From Verpa conica (taxonomy: Eukaryota > Ascomycota > Pezizomycetes > Pezizales > Morchellaceae), in assembly GCA_033030425.1 (NCBI GenBank), contig JAUFSD010000003.1:2418001-2482000 (forward strand): 64,000 nt of DNA, read 5' to 3'. The first letter of the stretch is position 1. Every line of letters starts with the position of its first letter. A model generated the notes under the pieces. The model ran no database searches, had not been told where the DNA came from, and saw only the letters and a list, made by a program, of their open reading frames with translations. The position numbers were made by a program, and so were the translations under genes. This document shows, in pieces, positions 1-12,001 of this stretch.

Positions 1-1
1 T

Positions 2-918
2 CTCCTTCCTCGATTGACTCCCATCCTGAGGAACAGACACGAGAAAGTGCAGGAGAACACAATCGATCTAGTAGGTAGGATTGCAGATAGGGGTGCCGAG
101 TTTGTGAGTGCGAGGGAGTGGATGAGGATTTGCTTCGAGTTACTTGATATGTTGAAGGCGCACAAAAAGGGAATTAGACGAGCGGCGAATAACACATTTG
201 GTAAGCTACGACTCATTTATACTTTATGGACATGTGCTAATTTTACGGAACGATAGGTTTTATTGCTAAAGCTATTGGTCCACAGGACGTCCTCGCAACC
301 TTGCTCAACAATCTAAGGGTCCAGGAACGTCAATCCCGTGTGTGTACAGCTGTCGCCATTGGTATCGTCGCAGAAACCTGCGCGCCCTTCACTGTCCTTC
401 CAGCCCTAATGAACGAATACCGCGTCCCCGAACTCAACGTCCAAAACGGTGTCCTAAAATCTCTCTCCTTCCTCTTCGAGTACATTGGCGAGATGGCTAA
501 AGATTATGTCTATGCTGTTACTCCTCTTCTCGAGGATGCTCTGATAGATCGTGACCAAGTACATCGACAGACCGCCGCGTCAGTCGTTAAGCACGTTGCC
601 CTTGGTGTCGTTGGTCTTGGGTGCGAAGATGCCATGATGCATTTGCTGAATTTATTGTATCCTAACATGTTTGAGACGTCACCTCACGTTATTGACAGGA
701 TCATTGAGGCTATCGATGCAATCAGGATGGCGATTGGACCTGGGTTGGTCATGAACTACGTCTGGGCTGGACTATTCCATCCAGCGAGGAAAGTGAGGAC
801 ACCATATTGGAGGCTATATAATAACGCATATGTCCAAAGCGCGGATTGCCTGGTGCCTTTTTACCCGAACCTGGATGAGGAGAAGCTATTGAGACATGAG
901 CTCTCGATTGTGATCTAA
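2..918 (+). CDS. HSH155: Splicing factor 3B subunit 1 (SF3B1/Hsh155), C-terminal part
   Basis: This is the 3' end of the gene for the large HEAT-repeat subunit of SF3b, the part of the U2 snRNP that clamps the branch-point helix during spliceosome assembly in the nucleus. The 5' part lies outside the window; the frame is open from base 2. One 56-base intron (201..256, gtaag...atag) joins NTFG to FIAKAIG. The second exon carries the very conserved HEAT stretch with [40 protein letters not shown] and FHPARKVR, as in SF3B1 of yeasts and animals. The tail after the last repeat (ending HELSIVI) matches the family's short C-terminal extension. Nothing looks broken. The identification is firm; only the missing N-terminus limits it. 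SF3B2, a partner in the same particle, is encoded at 25330-27661. Confidence 0.96.
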
Positions 919-2539
919 GTTGCGAATAGAAAAAGATGGATATTGTGTGCATTGTGGTGTTATTCTTATCTTTCTATATAGCTTTCTATTTTTTTCCACA
1001 TGTCTTTTGTTTTGGAAAGGAGAATTTAATTTAACGGTATTGAGGATGAGGCGTCATTGTAGGATAGTGTGTGCTTGGGGAGAGCAAGAGCTGGGATGGT
1101 TTTCTCTAGTGAATTATAAGAAAAGCTTCGAATATACTATAGTCTCGTTCTTAGACTTCTAAGGGCAGAATGGTGTTCATCGTGATGACTGGTTTTTTGG
1201 TCCCAAACCTATTAGTTGTAAAGAGGTCTATGACTACTTGTAATACTCTACCCCCTGTGACTTTGTTTCGGTATCACGTTATCCCCTATCCATTAGTAAC
1301 AAAGCTATCGTATGAGCTTAGGATCCCAGCAAGGTGTCTTTCGCTAAGGAAACTAGAACCCACCCATCACTAAGTACGAGTGACCATCCATGTTTAAAAC
1401 TCTTCCTTCTTATTGTACCTAACTCAGACCTCAGAATAAGGATAGAAAAATCCTAGCCTATTAGTAGCTAAACATCTGGCAAAACGCAAGATTTAAACCC
1501 CTCAGTGAGAATGATCCGGTATACGCACACCTAGCGAATACCGTACGAGTATAAACCCCCCCCCCCCCCCCCTCTCTCTTTCTCCTTCCTCTTCCTCTCC
1601 TCTCACACCCCTCACCCAAGTTTCTTAGGAAACATTTTCTGCTCTAACACTCGTGTCACCCTTGTTTTATTCGGTTGCTTTCTCGTACCTTTCGATCCGC
1701 TCTCCTCCACTACCATAGTCATACACAACCACCCTTACTTAAAATTCTAGTAGCCTATCTCGTCCAACACCCGCTCGAATCAATCCCATCCTGTCAATAA
1801 AGAGCGTGATACCCTGTGCGGAAAAAAGGCCGTTATACTCCATATATACATGTCTTGTAGTCTTGTAGGGTCATATAAAATTCATCATGTGAGGGATTAT
1901 GGGTATGCGGTAGTGCCTAGCGTTGATCAAGTAGAGGCTGCGAAGTGCCCTCGGCTTGTAAAAAGCACTAGTATTTTTACAGAAGTGTAGGAGTTATTGA
2001 TAGAAGGAAATACCTTGGTGTCGGTGTGTAAAATCATATAAGCTTTATCTGAAGTATGTATATAGTTCCAGAAGCTTTTTTCCTTGTTAATCTCAGATAA
2101 GCTCTACTTAGGTAAGCACTTTTTTAAGGCTTTCATAAGGCTTTGATAAATATTAAATAGCGTTACATGCCTAAAGTTATGCTGTAAGGCCGCCTTTGTG
2201 ATAAGGACTTAATAGGGCTTATGTGGTTTGGTAAACCGACGGTAAATTATTTCTTGGGCTATTGCTTAGAATGAGAATTTCAATTGTAATAGAGTTGCAT
2301 ACTAAACCAGGTTCTGGCCACGCTATCCTGCCATAAATATTCGGAATAGAAAAAGAAACAGCTACAATTCCCATAATAAGTAGGTTGGCAGGCAACATGA
2401 ATGTAACAAAAACTATGATGACTATAAAGAAACTCATATAGCCCCAACTGAACCAAAATAGAAAGACAAAAAATAATAAGGAAGAAACCGTACCAAAACT
2501 AAAACACAGAGTAGATGCAAATACAGGTCAAGATATCAC
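919..2539. other. Intergenic region between convergent SF3B1 and XDH genes
   Basis: This 1.6 kb stretch separates two convergent genes. I see no supported gene. It starts with the T-rich 3' flank of SF3B1, contains a run of 17 C residues at 1556..1572 followed by CT-rich sequence, and then AT-rich DNA with many short TA-rich words. The short open frames here look like chance. Confidence 0.7.
1556..1572. repeat. Poly-C tract (17 C)
   Basis: An uninterrupted run of 17 cytosines followed by CT-rich sequence. It is the longest of several intergenic poly-C/poly-G runs in the window. Confidence 0.95.
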
Positions 2540-5500
2540 TTAAATGCTAACAAAAAAACACTTCTCGCCTCCTTCAGGCCCCACATAGCTCTTCTTGATG
2601 ATATCATCCGCACACGAAAGTCTAATTCGCTCAGGCGTAGCTGGTGATATCAAGTTCAAGGTTTCCGTACACCCATTATCAGCCCTCGCCGACTTTAGAG
2701 CGTCTCTAATCGCAAAGAAAACAGAGCTTCCCATGAATAGAGGTGGTTCGCCGACACCCTATAACTAGCCGTTAGCCACAAGAACCAAAAACTAAGGTTT
2801 AATTACGAAATGGTGGTGCCTACCTTGCTTCTCTGGATAGTTTGCAAATACTTCCACTCCACGTCCTTCAACATGCTTACATTGAAGACCTGTGGGATAT
2901 CCCTAAATCCAGGGATTTTATAGTTCCCCGGTCCCCTTGTGGCCAGCTGCCCATTATTCATCCACAACGATTCCTCTGTTGTAAACAATCCTTGTCCTTG
3001 AACGAATGCCCCCTCAATCTGACCGTAATCAATAGCAGGGTTGATACTCCTTCCGATGTCCATCTTGACATCAGCCCTCAGACAAGTCCAGTCTCCCGTA
3101 AGTGTATCAATTTCCACCTCCGCAAGCGCTGCGCCTTGTGTATAATAAAAGTACATTTGTCCAGTATTGGGACCCCAGACGTACCCGATATCTGGTGTCT
3201 TATAGAAACCATTTGCACTCAAATTAACTCTGTCAAAATACGCTGCTTCTGCAAGCTCTTTCATGGTTGCACCTGGTCCAAATTTCTCGCGATATGGTTT
3301 GAGACGTTCGTTTAGTATCTGACAGGCATTATAAACGGCGTAACCATTCAAGTCACTAGAAGCTGAAGCTGCTGTAGCTGATGTATTAGCTACGGTATTA
3401 GTTGCTGTTTCCGAGATGAAAACAGCATCCATTGGAACATCTAGTGCCTCTGCTGCAACCATGACCATCTTTGTATGAAGACCTTGGCCCATTTCAGTCC
3501 CTCCATGAGCAACGAGGATAGAGCCATCGTGGTAGATGTGAACCAAGGCTCCGGCCTGGTTCAGAAATATTGCTGTAAAAGAGATACCGAACTTAGTCGG
3601 GATTAAGGACAGTCCTCTCTTCCTCCATTTATGAGTCTTATTGAACTCATCGACATCATGGCGGCGTTTCTCAAATTCAGCCTCTGTCTTGAGCGTATCG
3701 ACTAGCAATGGGACATGCCAATCTTTCAGCTCCTGGTTATAATGTGTAGTTTGCCCTTCCTCGTACATATTTATTTCCTAGAAGCCTGTTAGAATACCGA
3801 ACTATAGCGTAATATCTGTTTAGAAATCTTACCCGAAGTTTCTGTACTGGGATTCCGAGCTTGTCTGAAATTTCCTCCATATAAGACTCAGCAATGAACA
3901 TTCCTTGCGGTCCTCCAAACCCTCTGAAAGCCGTATTTGAAACTGTATTTGTCTTGCATAGCCGCCCACGTACATCTACATTTGGAATCTTGTAGCAATT
4001 GTCGATGTGTGATAATGATCTGTCACAAACGGCCCCAGAAAGATCCTGTGACCACCCTGCATTACAGAAGACATCTGCATCGAGGGCCACGAGCTTCCCA
4101 TCAGTGTTAACACCGACTTTCCAGCGTGCTAAGAACGGATGCCGCTGCCCAGAAGTCAACATATCCTCATCCCGATTCAGCATACATCGGACTGCCCGCT
4201 TGGTCTTCTTCGCTGCAATAGCGCAGATAGCGGCCAACTGAACTGATCTTGTTTCTTTCCCACCGAAACCACCTCCAAGACGCTTCACCTTCGCAACAAC
4301 GCGATTTGCTGGAACTCCAGTTACCTGCGCGACATATGTTTGACTAGAAAGGAATGTCAGTATCTGAGGGCACCTGTCTCAGCTGAAGTGCATAAGTTTT
4401 ACGTACGTCTCTGTGGGATTTTGAGTGCTACTATAAACTTCAATCTCGCCATCCTCCAACTTAGGCACCACAACACAAGCATTTGTCTCGAGATAGAAAT
4501 GCTCCTGGCCACCCATCCTCGCTACCCCTGTAAAGACATGATCCGCCGTCAACATGGCCTCTTCAATAGGGTTTCCTTGCTTGATATATCGGAAGTGTTC
4601 GAAGAAACTTTCTTTTTCGATAGCCTCCTCAATAGTAAGAATCGTTGGCAATTCCTCATACTCCACCCTGACAGCTCTTGCACCGAGAGAAGCTTGTTGC
4701 TGGTTATTTGCTAGGACTATCCCAATAGGTTGCCCAGCTGTATGAACCTCATCTACAGCAAAGAAAACTTCGTCGCACATGGGAGCACCCCACCAGTTCA
4801 ACTCCGGATTTTCTAGATCTCTGTGATCTATGTATGCATGCACACCAGGCACCTCTAATGCTGGCCCACTATCGACACTCAAGATCTTCGCATGTGCCTT
4901 CGTACTCAGCACCAAACATCCGTACAATTCGTTAGCCTGTCTTGGAATATCGTCTGTATACTGTGCTTCTCCAGTGACCTGCTTCATTGCAGCAACATGC
5001 GGGACGCCCTTTCCGAGTACTCTCTGTTCATATGCAAGGGTGCTATCCTGATCTCTCTCTCCAGACGAAATATTTCTTGTAATCTCATTTACTATTTCCT
5101 CCTCGAAATTCCCGGTCAAAATCCCAACAGTTTCGTGCCAGAACCGGTAAAAAAATCCAAGCGCCAACGATTTCCTGTAAACCGCCATTCCACCTGGTAC
5201 TCCGAACCTCAAATTAAAGTCTTGCTCCAAAGTATTCATTGCTCCCTCTAAGACCTCCTTCTCGCCCCATTCTTTCCCGATAAGATATGACATGGTATTC
5301 TTGGCCTCGACAGTTGTTGGCGCCATACCGCCATACACTAGGTTGACAGACTCCACTACATTGCTATTATTGAGTGACACCCGGAGTGCAGCATTGACAA
5401 TTGCAATATCATCATCCTTCCGTTTTGCCTGCTTATAAGCTCGGATAAACTCTCCTTTCTCACTCGCAATAGGCACCCGGATACTTTTGAGCACAGCATT

Positions 5501-6918
5501 TGCAGGAAGAGAGGTAGTCCTATAGCCCTTGAAGAACTCTGTCATTGGTAATTGCATCTCGCCTTCCTCGTGAGATTGCGCTATCAGGGTACTTCGGGTG
5601 GCAACAAAGACAGGGTTGAGATCTGATATCGGAGATGCGGTGGCGAGATTTCCAGCTGGAGTTCCCACATTCCTAATTTGGCGGCCGGCAAAATACTCAA
5701 GCTGCTTGAGCATGGCAGAAAATGGTTGTGACCTCGAAGGACCATAGTGTTCCATGGCCTGCTTGAGTACACCTTCGAGATCTGTCAATGTGATATTCGC
5801 CCCAATATACAGGTGATCGTCCTCAAATGAGAAATGTCGGAGCTCTGGAATGTCGCCTACATAGACAGAGACAGTGTATTTCATAGCTTTGAACTTTATT
5901 TCGATTTGGGTCTCTGTAGATCCACCAATCACCTTCGCAGATGGCAAGGCGTGCTTGATCTCGAGTAGTTGCTCTAGGGTAGCCGGGCGTAGCCACCTTT
6001 TACGCTTATTCCCGAAGGCCAAAGCTTTGAATTCGTGTTTCCTTAAAGCCGATGGAAAAATCAATTCGGTGTCGGGCTTGTATTCAATCAATCCCGGTGG
6101 CGTGAATCTTTTCACTGGGGCATCTTCTAGACCAGCAGCCGATTTATTCATGCAACACCCCGCTGGAAGTTCACCATCTGTACCCTGCATACAGCAGCCA
6201 CCTGTGGTAGAGTTCGTTTTCTTTGCTGCCTTTGAGCATCCAGCATCTACACTGAACGTTTGGGCGGCATCGAGGATTGGTCGGTATCCAGTACATCGAC
6301 ATAAGTTCCCGTCAAAAGCTTCTTCGACTTCATGGGCTGTAGGCTCTGGATTGTTTCGAACAAGTGCATAGAGGCTCTTGAGCTTGGTGTTAGTGATTTT
6401 CCCTAAAGCGGGGGGAAATTTCATACCATGACAATCCCTGGTGTACAGAAACCACACTGTGATCCATGAAACTTTGCAATCCGTTCTTGGACAGGATGCG
6501 GATTTGCGGTACTACCAATCCCCTCCACCGTGATAACATGCTTCCCATCCACACTGACCAAAGGTGCGAGACAGGCGTTAACGGAAGCATGATAAACCTT
6601 TCTAGTAGTCGGATTATATTGCGAAACAACCTTTAGCAAACTATTAGTATAAGACCTAGGTGTTGGATCATAACCTCATCTTACCACTGTACAAGCCCCG
6701 CATCCCCCTTCAGCACATCCTAGCTTCGTACCTGTGAGGCCGATCCCACGAAGATATTCAAGTAATGTAATTTCCGGGTCGATTGAATCAATGACAACTT
6801 TTGTACCGTTAAGGTAAAAGTGAATAGAGTCGTCCCAGTTTGAAACTACAGCAGCAAGTGATGAAAGCTCTGTCCCTGGAGCAGCAGGAGCCGGAGTTGC
6901 CAGAAGTCCTGGAGCCAT
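2540..6918 (-). CDS. hxA: Xanthine dehydrogenase (purine hydroxylase)
   Basis: Oxidises hypoxanthine to xanthine and xanthine to urate with NAD as acceptor, the entry to purine catabolism. Six exons are inferred: 6918..6685, 6630..6427, 6376..4407, 4343..3833, 3777..2824 and 2758..2540; the five introns are 50-65 bases with GT..AG ends. They give 1363 residues, normal for the family. Order of domains: 2Fe-2S ferredoxin ([13 protein letters not shown], about 65-77), second 2Fe-2S domain ([10 protein letters not shown], then CRCTGYRP near 172), a cysteine-rich linker with two CC pairs (about 185-225), the FAD domain ([28 protein letters not shown]), and the molybdopterin domains ([37 protein letters not shown], and [10 protein letters not shown] carrying the catalytic Glu). 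All cofactor motifs are intact, so the enzyme should be active. The CC-pair linker also occurs in animal XDH. The start at 6918 is the first ATG of the frame and suits the family. Confidence 0.96.
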
Positions 6919-9900
6919 GATTGATAGCGTATGATTTATGAGTATGGGGGGTTCTTACACTCGTAGAACTAGGGCCCGTTGGGTATATATCTTCCGGAGT
7001 GGCGACTATCTACTATAGTACCGGATGTCGGAGATGTTGCTGCGGCGCACGTGATGATCCTGAAGAGCCCCAGGGCTTATCGATAACAGAAACTGTACCC
7101 CGCTCTAGGCTATAGAGATAGTAATAAGAAGCGACAAATAATCAAACTCTCCCCCATTGAAGCCTTTAAAGACTGCTAGGAGGAGGTATAGACACGCTTA
7201 AGGGCTCATATCATAAGACACCTTGTACTCCAATTTCTTACAGTAGATCTATGTTAAAAGATTAGATATCTTATCATCTTCGGTCTGGGCCTTGGTACTC
7301 CTCTTCGCGTAGCCCGTACAAGATTCACCAAGACCAGTGGCCAGGAAAAAAACAAAAGAGGATCCGTCGGCTCCCTAATTCTGATAGGGATATCTTGACT
7401 TTCTATCGAGTAACAGCGTTTTGTCCACCTTCCTTCCGCGTACTCCACAGATGCAAAGCCCGGAGATTACCGCTATAGTTCACCAGTGTTGATAACCCGT
7501 ACCGGGAGAGAGCGACCCGCAAGTGGAAGGTAGCTGGCCCCCGGAGCCTGGAGAAATAACATTTCTAGGCGCGGGGCGGGGCGGCTGTTCACCTTTGTAC
7601 TACTGCTCCGCACATAGGCGTCCGGCGACCAGCCACAAGGCCAAATTTTACTTTGAGGCCCTATTCTTCTTGGATCTACGATGCAGGTACTTACCCAGGG
7701 TCACTCGACCTGATGAATACATTAACGGATTCACAAGCAGCTTTACAAAGAAACAGCGGCGATGACCGTCGTTCGGCTCCTCCCTCGTCTTCCTGATACT
7801 CGGGATCTCGGGGAAACTTTGTTGCTATGATTGCTATTTGTCCTACATCGGAGTCCGCCGCTTGATCTTCCCCCAAGTCAATCATACATACAGTCAGATT
7901 TCAAATCCTTATTTCAAAACCCCGCTGCCTATACCATGATTGCCAGACAAAATTGTTCTACTATGCTTCCATTAGGCCCTAGATCCCGGCTTCGGGATTA
8001 CGATGACAGATTTTGTGAGCCAATGGTTTCAGGAATTTATAATCTGCTCTTAGTTACTCAGTGGCTTTCCACCTTCATTTGTTACTAGGACTACCTTTAA
8101 AATTGATCACACTTCAACTGTCATTTGACTGTCCATTACAAAAACCTCCCCTCCCTCCCCTCCCATCATTGGCCTCCCGTATGCACATCCCCGTCACTGC
8201 ATCCCCATGCGGCTTGCCGCAATTCTTTTGTCTCCCCCATAACCTCTATAGAGATATTTCTATATAAAAAAACGCTGGAATTCTACCCCGTCAATCTTAT
8301 GGCCCAATACCTAGTTCCCAGAGGTAATCCTGAATATCTTATTTAGCAAAGAGTCCAGGTAGTTAGTTTCCATCCTCCCTTGAGTATCAGTATCATGTTC
8401 TGCCTAACCTCCAAAAACCCCTCGGAGAGAAGAGCTGAAGTATCCCCAACCTCCAGCAATTACCAATCTCACCACATTGTACGACCCTCGGCAACAAAGC
8501 AAATCAGAGATATTACCTCCTCATCCCCCCCATCTGCGATAAGATGTGCACGTGGTGCCTGCCTCCGTACTTGGCATCGAAGATCCTTGGATATTCTTTA
8601 ACTCATAAAGCATACGCACTTTCTCTACAGCTCAGAAAATTGATAAGTTTGTGCCTGTAAAAAGTAAATCGAAATTGAAGCAAGACAGAAATTGAGTCAA
8701 ATTTAAGGGCCCATGTATAACTCTAAAGTTGCAGAAAACCCAGCTCAATATCGCCGATTGTGGCGTTAGCAAAATTGCTACATATCAGTTTCTATTAAAA
8801 GTCCTAGCCCGGCAGAAATATGACTCCGGATTTCCTTAAACAAACTCATGATGGTCGAACATGCTACTGATATATAGGTGGTTTGAAAATGACGTTGATT
8901 ATTTGTGTCCCCTCCGCGGTTATAAAGGGACATTCAGTAAAAAATAAAATTCCAATCAGAATGCCTTTATAGCCCTTTGCGAGTCAGAACTACGACGTCA
9001 GAAACGGTCCCAAGACCCGACAACAACGTGGACATGCAGCGTCTTCCTACGAATCAAATTGCGATTCCCGACGTCCCGTCCCACTCACACGGGCTCATGC
9101 GCAATTACATCAGCCAAGGAGATCGTGGCCTTATCGCATGTTATCGTTATTTCATCACTCACAAAGGCCCGTTTCATGAGACATACTTTAGAGTTGTGTG
9201 GTCCTGGTCTCCGAAAGAGAATACCCGTACATTACTAAAATAATTTATGTTAAAGTCTTTCATGAACTAGAGTAAACATCTAGAAGATATTTTCTACGCA
9301 AAAATATCCCAGCATATGCTTGCTTGCTTGAGTTAGGTTATTAGAGTAGACATTCACATGGCTACCTAAGAAAAGGTTCGTAAGAGTAAATAAATGCGCA
9401 GATTTTGCCCTATATCTTGTGCGTTCAGGGAAACTCTTATAGCCTGAGATAACATGGTCCCCTCCTTTTGCCCGTTGATTCCCTTCACTAGTAAAAAAAA
9501 AAAGTAACGACAAAATAATACGTAAGAGGGGCAAAGGTTCTCCAGGGCATTTCACCAAGCTAAGGGAAATAGAGAAGTCCAGCTCCACAAGCAACATGAT
9601 GAGGATTCGTATAAAACCACCAGAAACACCTGTTTGAGAAAGCAACATATGCTCAGCAAAAAAAAAAGAACAAAGGAAATAAGAAAAATATATAAAAGAG
9701 GAGTATAGAGAACATCCAAGGAGAAAGGAACAAGAGTAATGTCCAAAGAAAGCCATGCAGCCTCTCATCTTGAACCAGCCTATCAAGACCTATTCAAGAT
9801 TGTGAGAGACCTACTACAAACTCAATTTCCATTTTTGTCCTCCCCCAACGCATGTTTATACGAAATGAACAGGACCTTTTGAGAACACAGAAGTTGAAGA

Positions 9901-9970
9901 CCCAGAAAAAACCTTGCCCAAAAACAAAGGAAACAGGAACTGCACAACAAGTACTGTGTACATTCCAATC
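6919..9970. other. Intergenic region, XDH promoter side to YPD1 3' flank
   Basis: The first 200 bases are the XDH upstream region (TATA-like element, GATA sites). The rest has no recognised gene. An 88-codon open frame at 8977..9243 (+) sits in a CpG-containing patch that is less AT-rich than its flanks; it resembles no family I know and may be a remnant. A long hydrophobic minus-strand frame at 9280..9786 directly follows YPD1 and is best read as AT-rich 3' flank. Confidence 0.55.
7077..7086. promoter_or_regulatory. Overlapping double GATA site upstream of XDH
   Basis: The palindrome ttatcgataa holds two divergent GATA cores about 160 bases upstream of the XDH start codon; a further GATA lies near 7111. 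In Aspergillus, purine catabolism genes are activated by the GATA factor AreA together with UaY. The motif is seen directly; its use here is inferred. I found no clear TCGG-N6-CCGA UaY site. A TATA-like tatatat lies at 6984..6990, about 65-70 bases upstream of the ATG. Confidence 0.4.
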
Positions 9971-10622
9971 TTAGGGCTCATCTGTAGGTTCGCCATAGAA
10001 TTTTGCAAGATGTTTTTCCGCTTGGGTGTAGTCTTTCTTCATAATATCTAGCGTCTTTTTGATCTTTTCCAGGCACAAACTTTCGTCGGTTATATCAGCG
10101 AGGCCGGTTTCGTCCTTCTTTACCCCTAAATGCTGTATCTTTTCGCATGAGTCTTTCACCTTCGTAAGGCCCAAGGTGGCGGAGGAACCCTTTAGGAAGT
10201 GGCCAAGCGAGGATAGTTGAGAGAGATCCCTAGCTTTGCTGAAGTGTACAACGTACATCACAGCGTTAGTATATATTTATACCCTATAAAACCTCCGTAA
10301 AATGTTCCTGGAAAAACGTACACCGACTCCTCCATCTGTCTAAATGTATCCTCGGCTTGATCAAAGAAACCAAACACGATGGCCCTACTGAACTCGCGTT
10401 CATCGTCGTCGTCCATCTCTAAGATCTGATCAAATGTAGATGGATCGACGACATCCTCGGGGATAGCAGAGGGGTCCCCCGCGACATCCTTCGACTGTTG
10501 TAAGTTATTGGTGTTTGCCTTATTAAGATCGTGCCCCACCATGTTAAGTTGTGATGGCGACTCTGAATGCTTACCTTCTCATCAACTACCTGCGTCTCTT
10601 TCGGAGCTTCGACTGACGGCAT
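9971..10622 (-). CDS. YPD1: Ypd1-type histidine phosphotransfer (HPt) protein
   Basis: Carries phosphate from hybrid histidine kinases to the response regulators Ssk1 and Skn7 in the osmotic and oxidative stress phosphorelay, in cytoplasm and nucleus. Three exons are inferred: 10622..10575, 10518..10322 and 10238..9971, giving 170 residues, close to yeast Ypd1 (167). The four-helix HPt fold is recognisable: FDQILEMDDDDEREFSRAIV, then FFDQAEDTFRQMEESV, then LGHFLKGSSATLGL, whose His is the phosphorylated residue, then a long Lys-rich final helix. The second intron splits a Val codon (gt|c) and restores SVKARDLSQLSSLGHF, which supports the junction. The acceptor of intron 1 (ending aataag) is less certain; a later in-phase cag would shorten a poorly conserved N-terminal tail. 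Upstream DNA (10.6-11.2 kb) is purine-rich promoter sequence. Confidence 0.93.
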
Positions 10623-11660
10623 TTCAAGTTTACCACCGAGACAAATAATGAGATACCTAGGATGAGGATGGTATCACGATGTAGTGGTGGAGAATATCAG
10701 AGGAAAGATTGATTCTGGCGTGAAGAGGTTCTCAGACTAGGGGATCCCTGGAACGGAACGGTGCTTAGATAGAGGTGTCACTCTGCTGGGGCGGGTGAGG
10801 AGTGGAAGCCACTGTCAAATAAGACGTTGGTCTGGGTGGGGCTCCCCTTGGCAAAAGCACACTGCTTTGGCTGACGGGTGATGCTTTTACTGATGAGGGA
10901 CTTGTCCTTTTTTTTCCCTAACGAAAAAGGAAGCAAAGCAGAGAGGATAGGGGTATGTAGGGAAAAGAAAAAAGAAAATAGAAGGCAACGTGGACTCGCT
11001 TCAAGTGTGTTGTATTTTTCAGGACCTTGTTGCTTCCCTCCCGAAACAGACACGAAGAAGAGAGCGAGAGCGAGAGATGAGGGATGCGGTGGGGTGAGGG
11101 GGGGTTGTGTTGCGAGAGGCGTTCAGAAGAGGGGCGACAAAGGTGGGGCTCTTAAACTGGTGTATGTCTGTATGGTAAAAGTAGAAATAGTATGAGGATT
11201 GCGTCCAAGCGTTCAACCCAAGTAAATAAACCAAGGTATTTCTATGTACAGGAGCGATTCAGGAATTGTACCTTTTTTACTATCGGGTTTGTCGGAATCA
11301 TCAAATGCGCAGTGTCTGGGGATAGGTGGTGCCACAGAAGAGTTGATTCAGCACTCGGTAGGTGGTAGCTAGCGGTCTTCTAATTCAAAGCGAGCACGGG
11401 AACGATGGGCGAGAGGATGATTATGATGGGAACGGAGGAGCGGGGGAGCACCGACGTGGGCGCGTGCTTTGCTTGACTGCTTGCCTGCTTGTTCAGATCT
11501 AGGGTGGTCGAGAGCGAGATCGAAAGGGTCAGAGATCAAGCAGGTCGACTCAACTCGACAGGTCTAGTCTACGTAGTTTCGTGGTTTTAGAGTTTAAATG
11601 TGGGTAAACAAGACGTCAGTCGGGACCACCTGCTTCTTGGTCTGATAGAGTGCAAGTACG
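10623..11660. other. YPD1 upstream region
   Basis: Upstream of YPD1 on the minus strand. It contains strongly purine/pyrimidine-biased stretches (about 10900-11110) typical of fungal promoters or leaders. No gene is supported here. Confidence 0.6.
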
Positions 11661-12001
11661 TCAAGCAGTATTATATGTACCTATCTGGCTCCTACGCTTT
11701 ACCGTGGCCTGTAATAGCATGCTGAAACTGTATCCATTATCGAATATCTCAGGATACATTCCAGCGATAATCTCCTCCTCTTCGAAGCCACTGATCACTT
11801 GCTGTGTTGTTTGATTGTTCTCCGCACGTCGTGCGCCACCGTGCACATATGCAAGGGTCATTAGCGCACAAGCCGTGACAGTTGCGTCATTCCTCGCAGG
11901 GTTGAAGTCCGATCGATGGATAAGATGGAGACAGCGACTCTTTGACATGAATGGTGCCTCTAGTAGAGTCAGCTTTTGGGGAGTCCTTCGTCCCGAGGGG
12001 A
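11661..12001 (-). CDS. Unrecognised open frame, possibly a gene fragment
   Basis: On the minus strand an open frame of about 113 codons runs from a possible splice acceptor (tttgtag, just above 12001) to a stop at 11661. An ATG occurs at 11948. Notable pieces are FNPARNDATVTACALMTLAY, EENNQTTQQVI-like polar stretches, and GMYPEIFDNGYSF. The composition looks like coding sequence rather than the AT-rich surroundings. I do not recognise a family. No convincing upstream exon was found, so it may be the last exon of an unseen gene, a decayed fragment, or chance. No neighbour suggests a role. Confidence 0.3.

Noticed and set aside
920..1162. 80-codon frame directly after SF3B1
   Set aside because: T-rich 3' flank; no motif, starts two bases after the SF3B1 stop in another frame.
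6160..6270. Cysteine-pair linker of xanthine dehydrogenase as a novel metal site
   Set aside because: Comparable CC pairs occur in the same linker of animal xanthine dehydrogenase, so it is a family feature.
9280..9786. 168-codon minus-strand frame downstream of YPD1, very hydrophobic
   Set aside because: Phe/Ser/Leu-rich translation of AT-rich 3' flank; no motif and no splice context.
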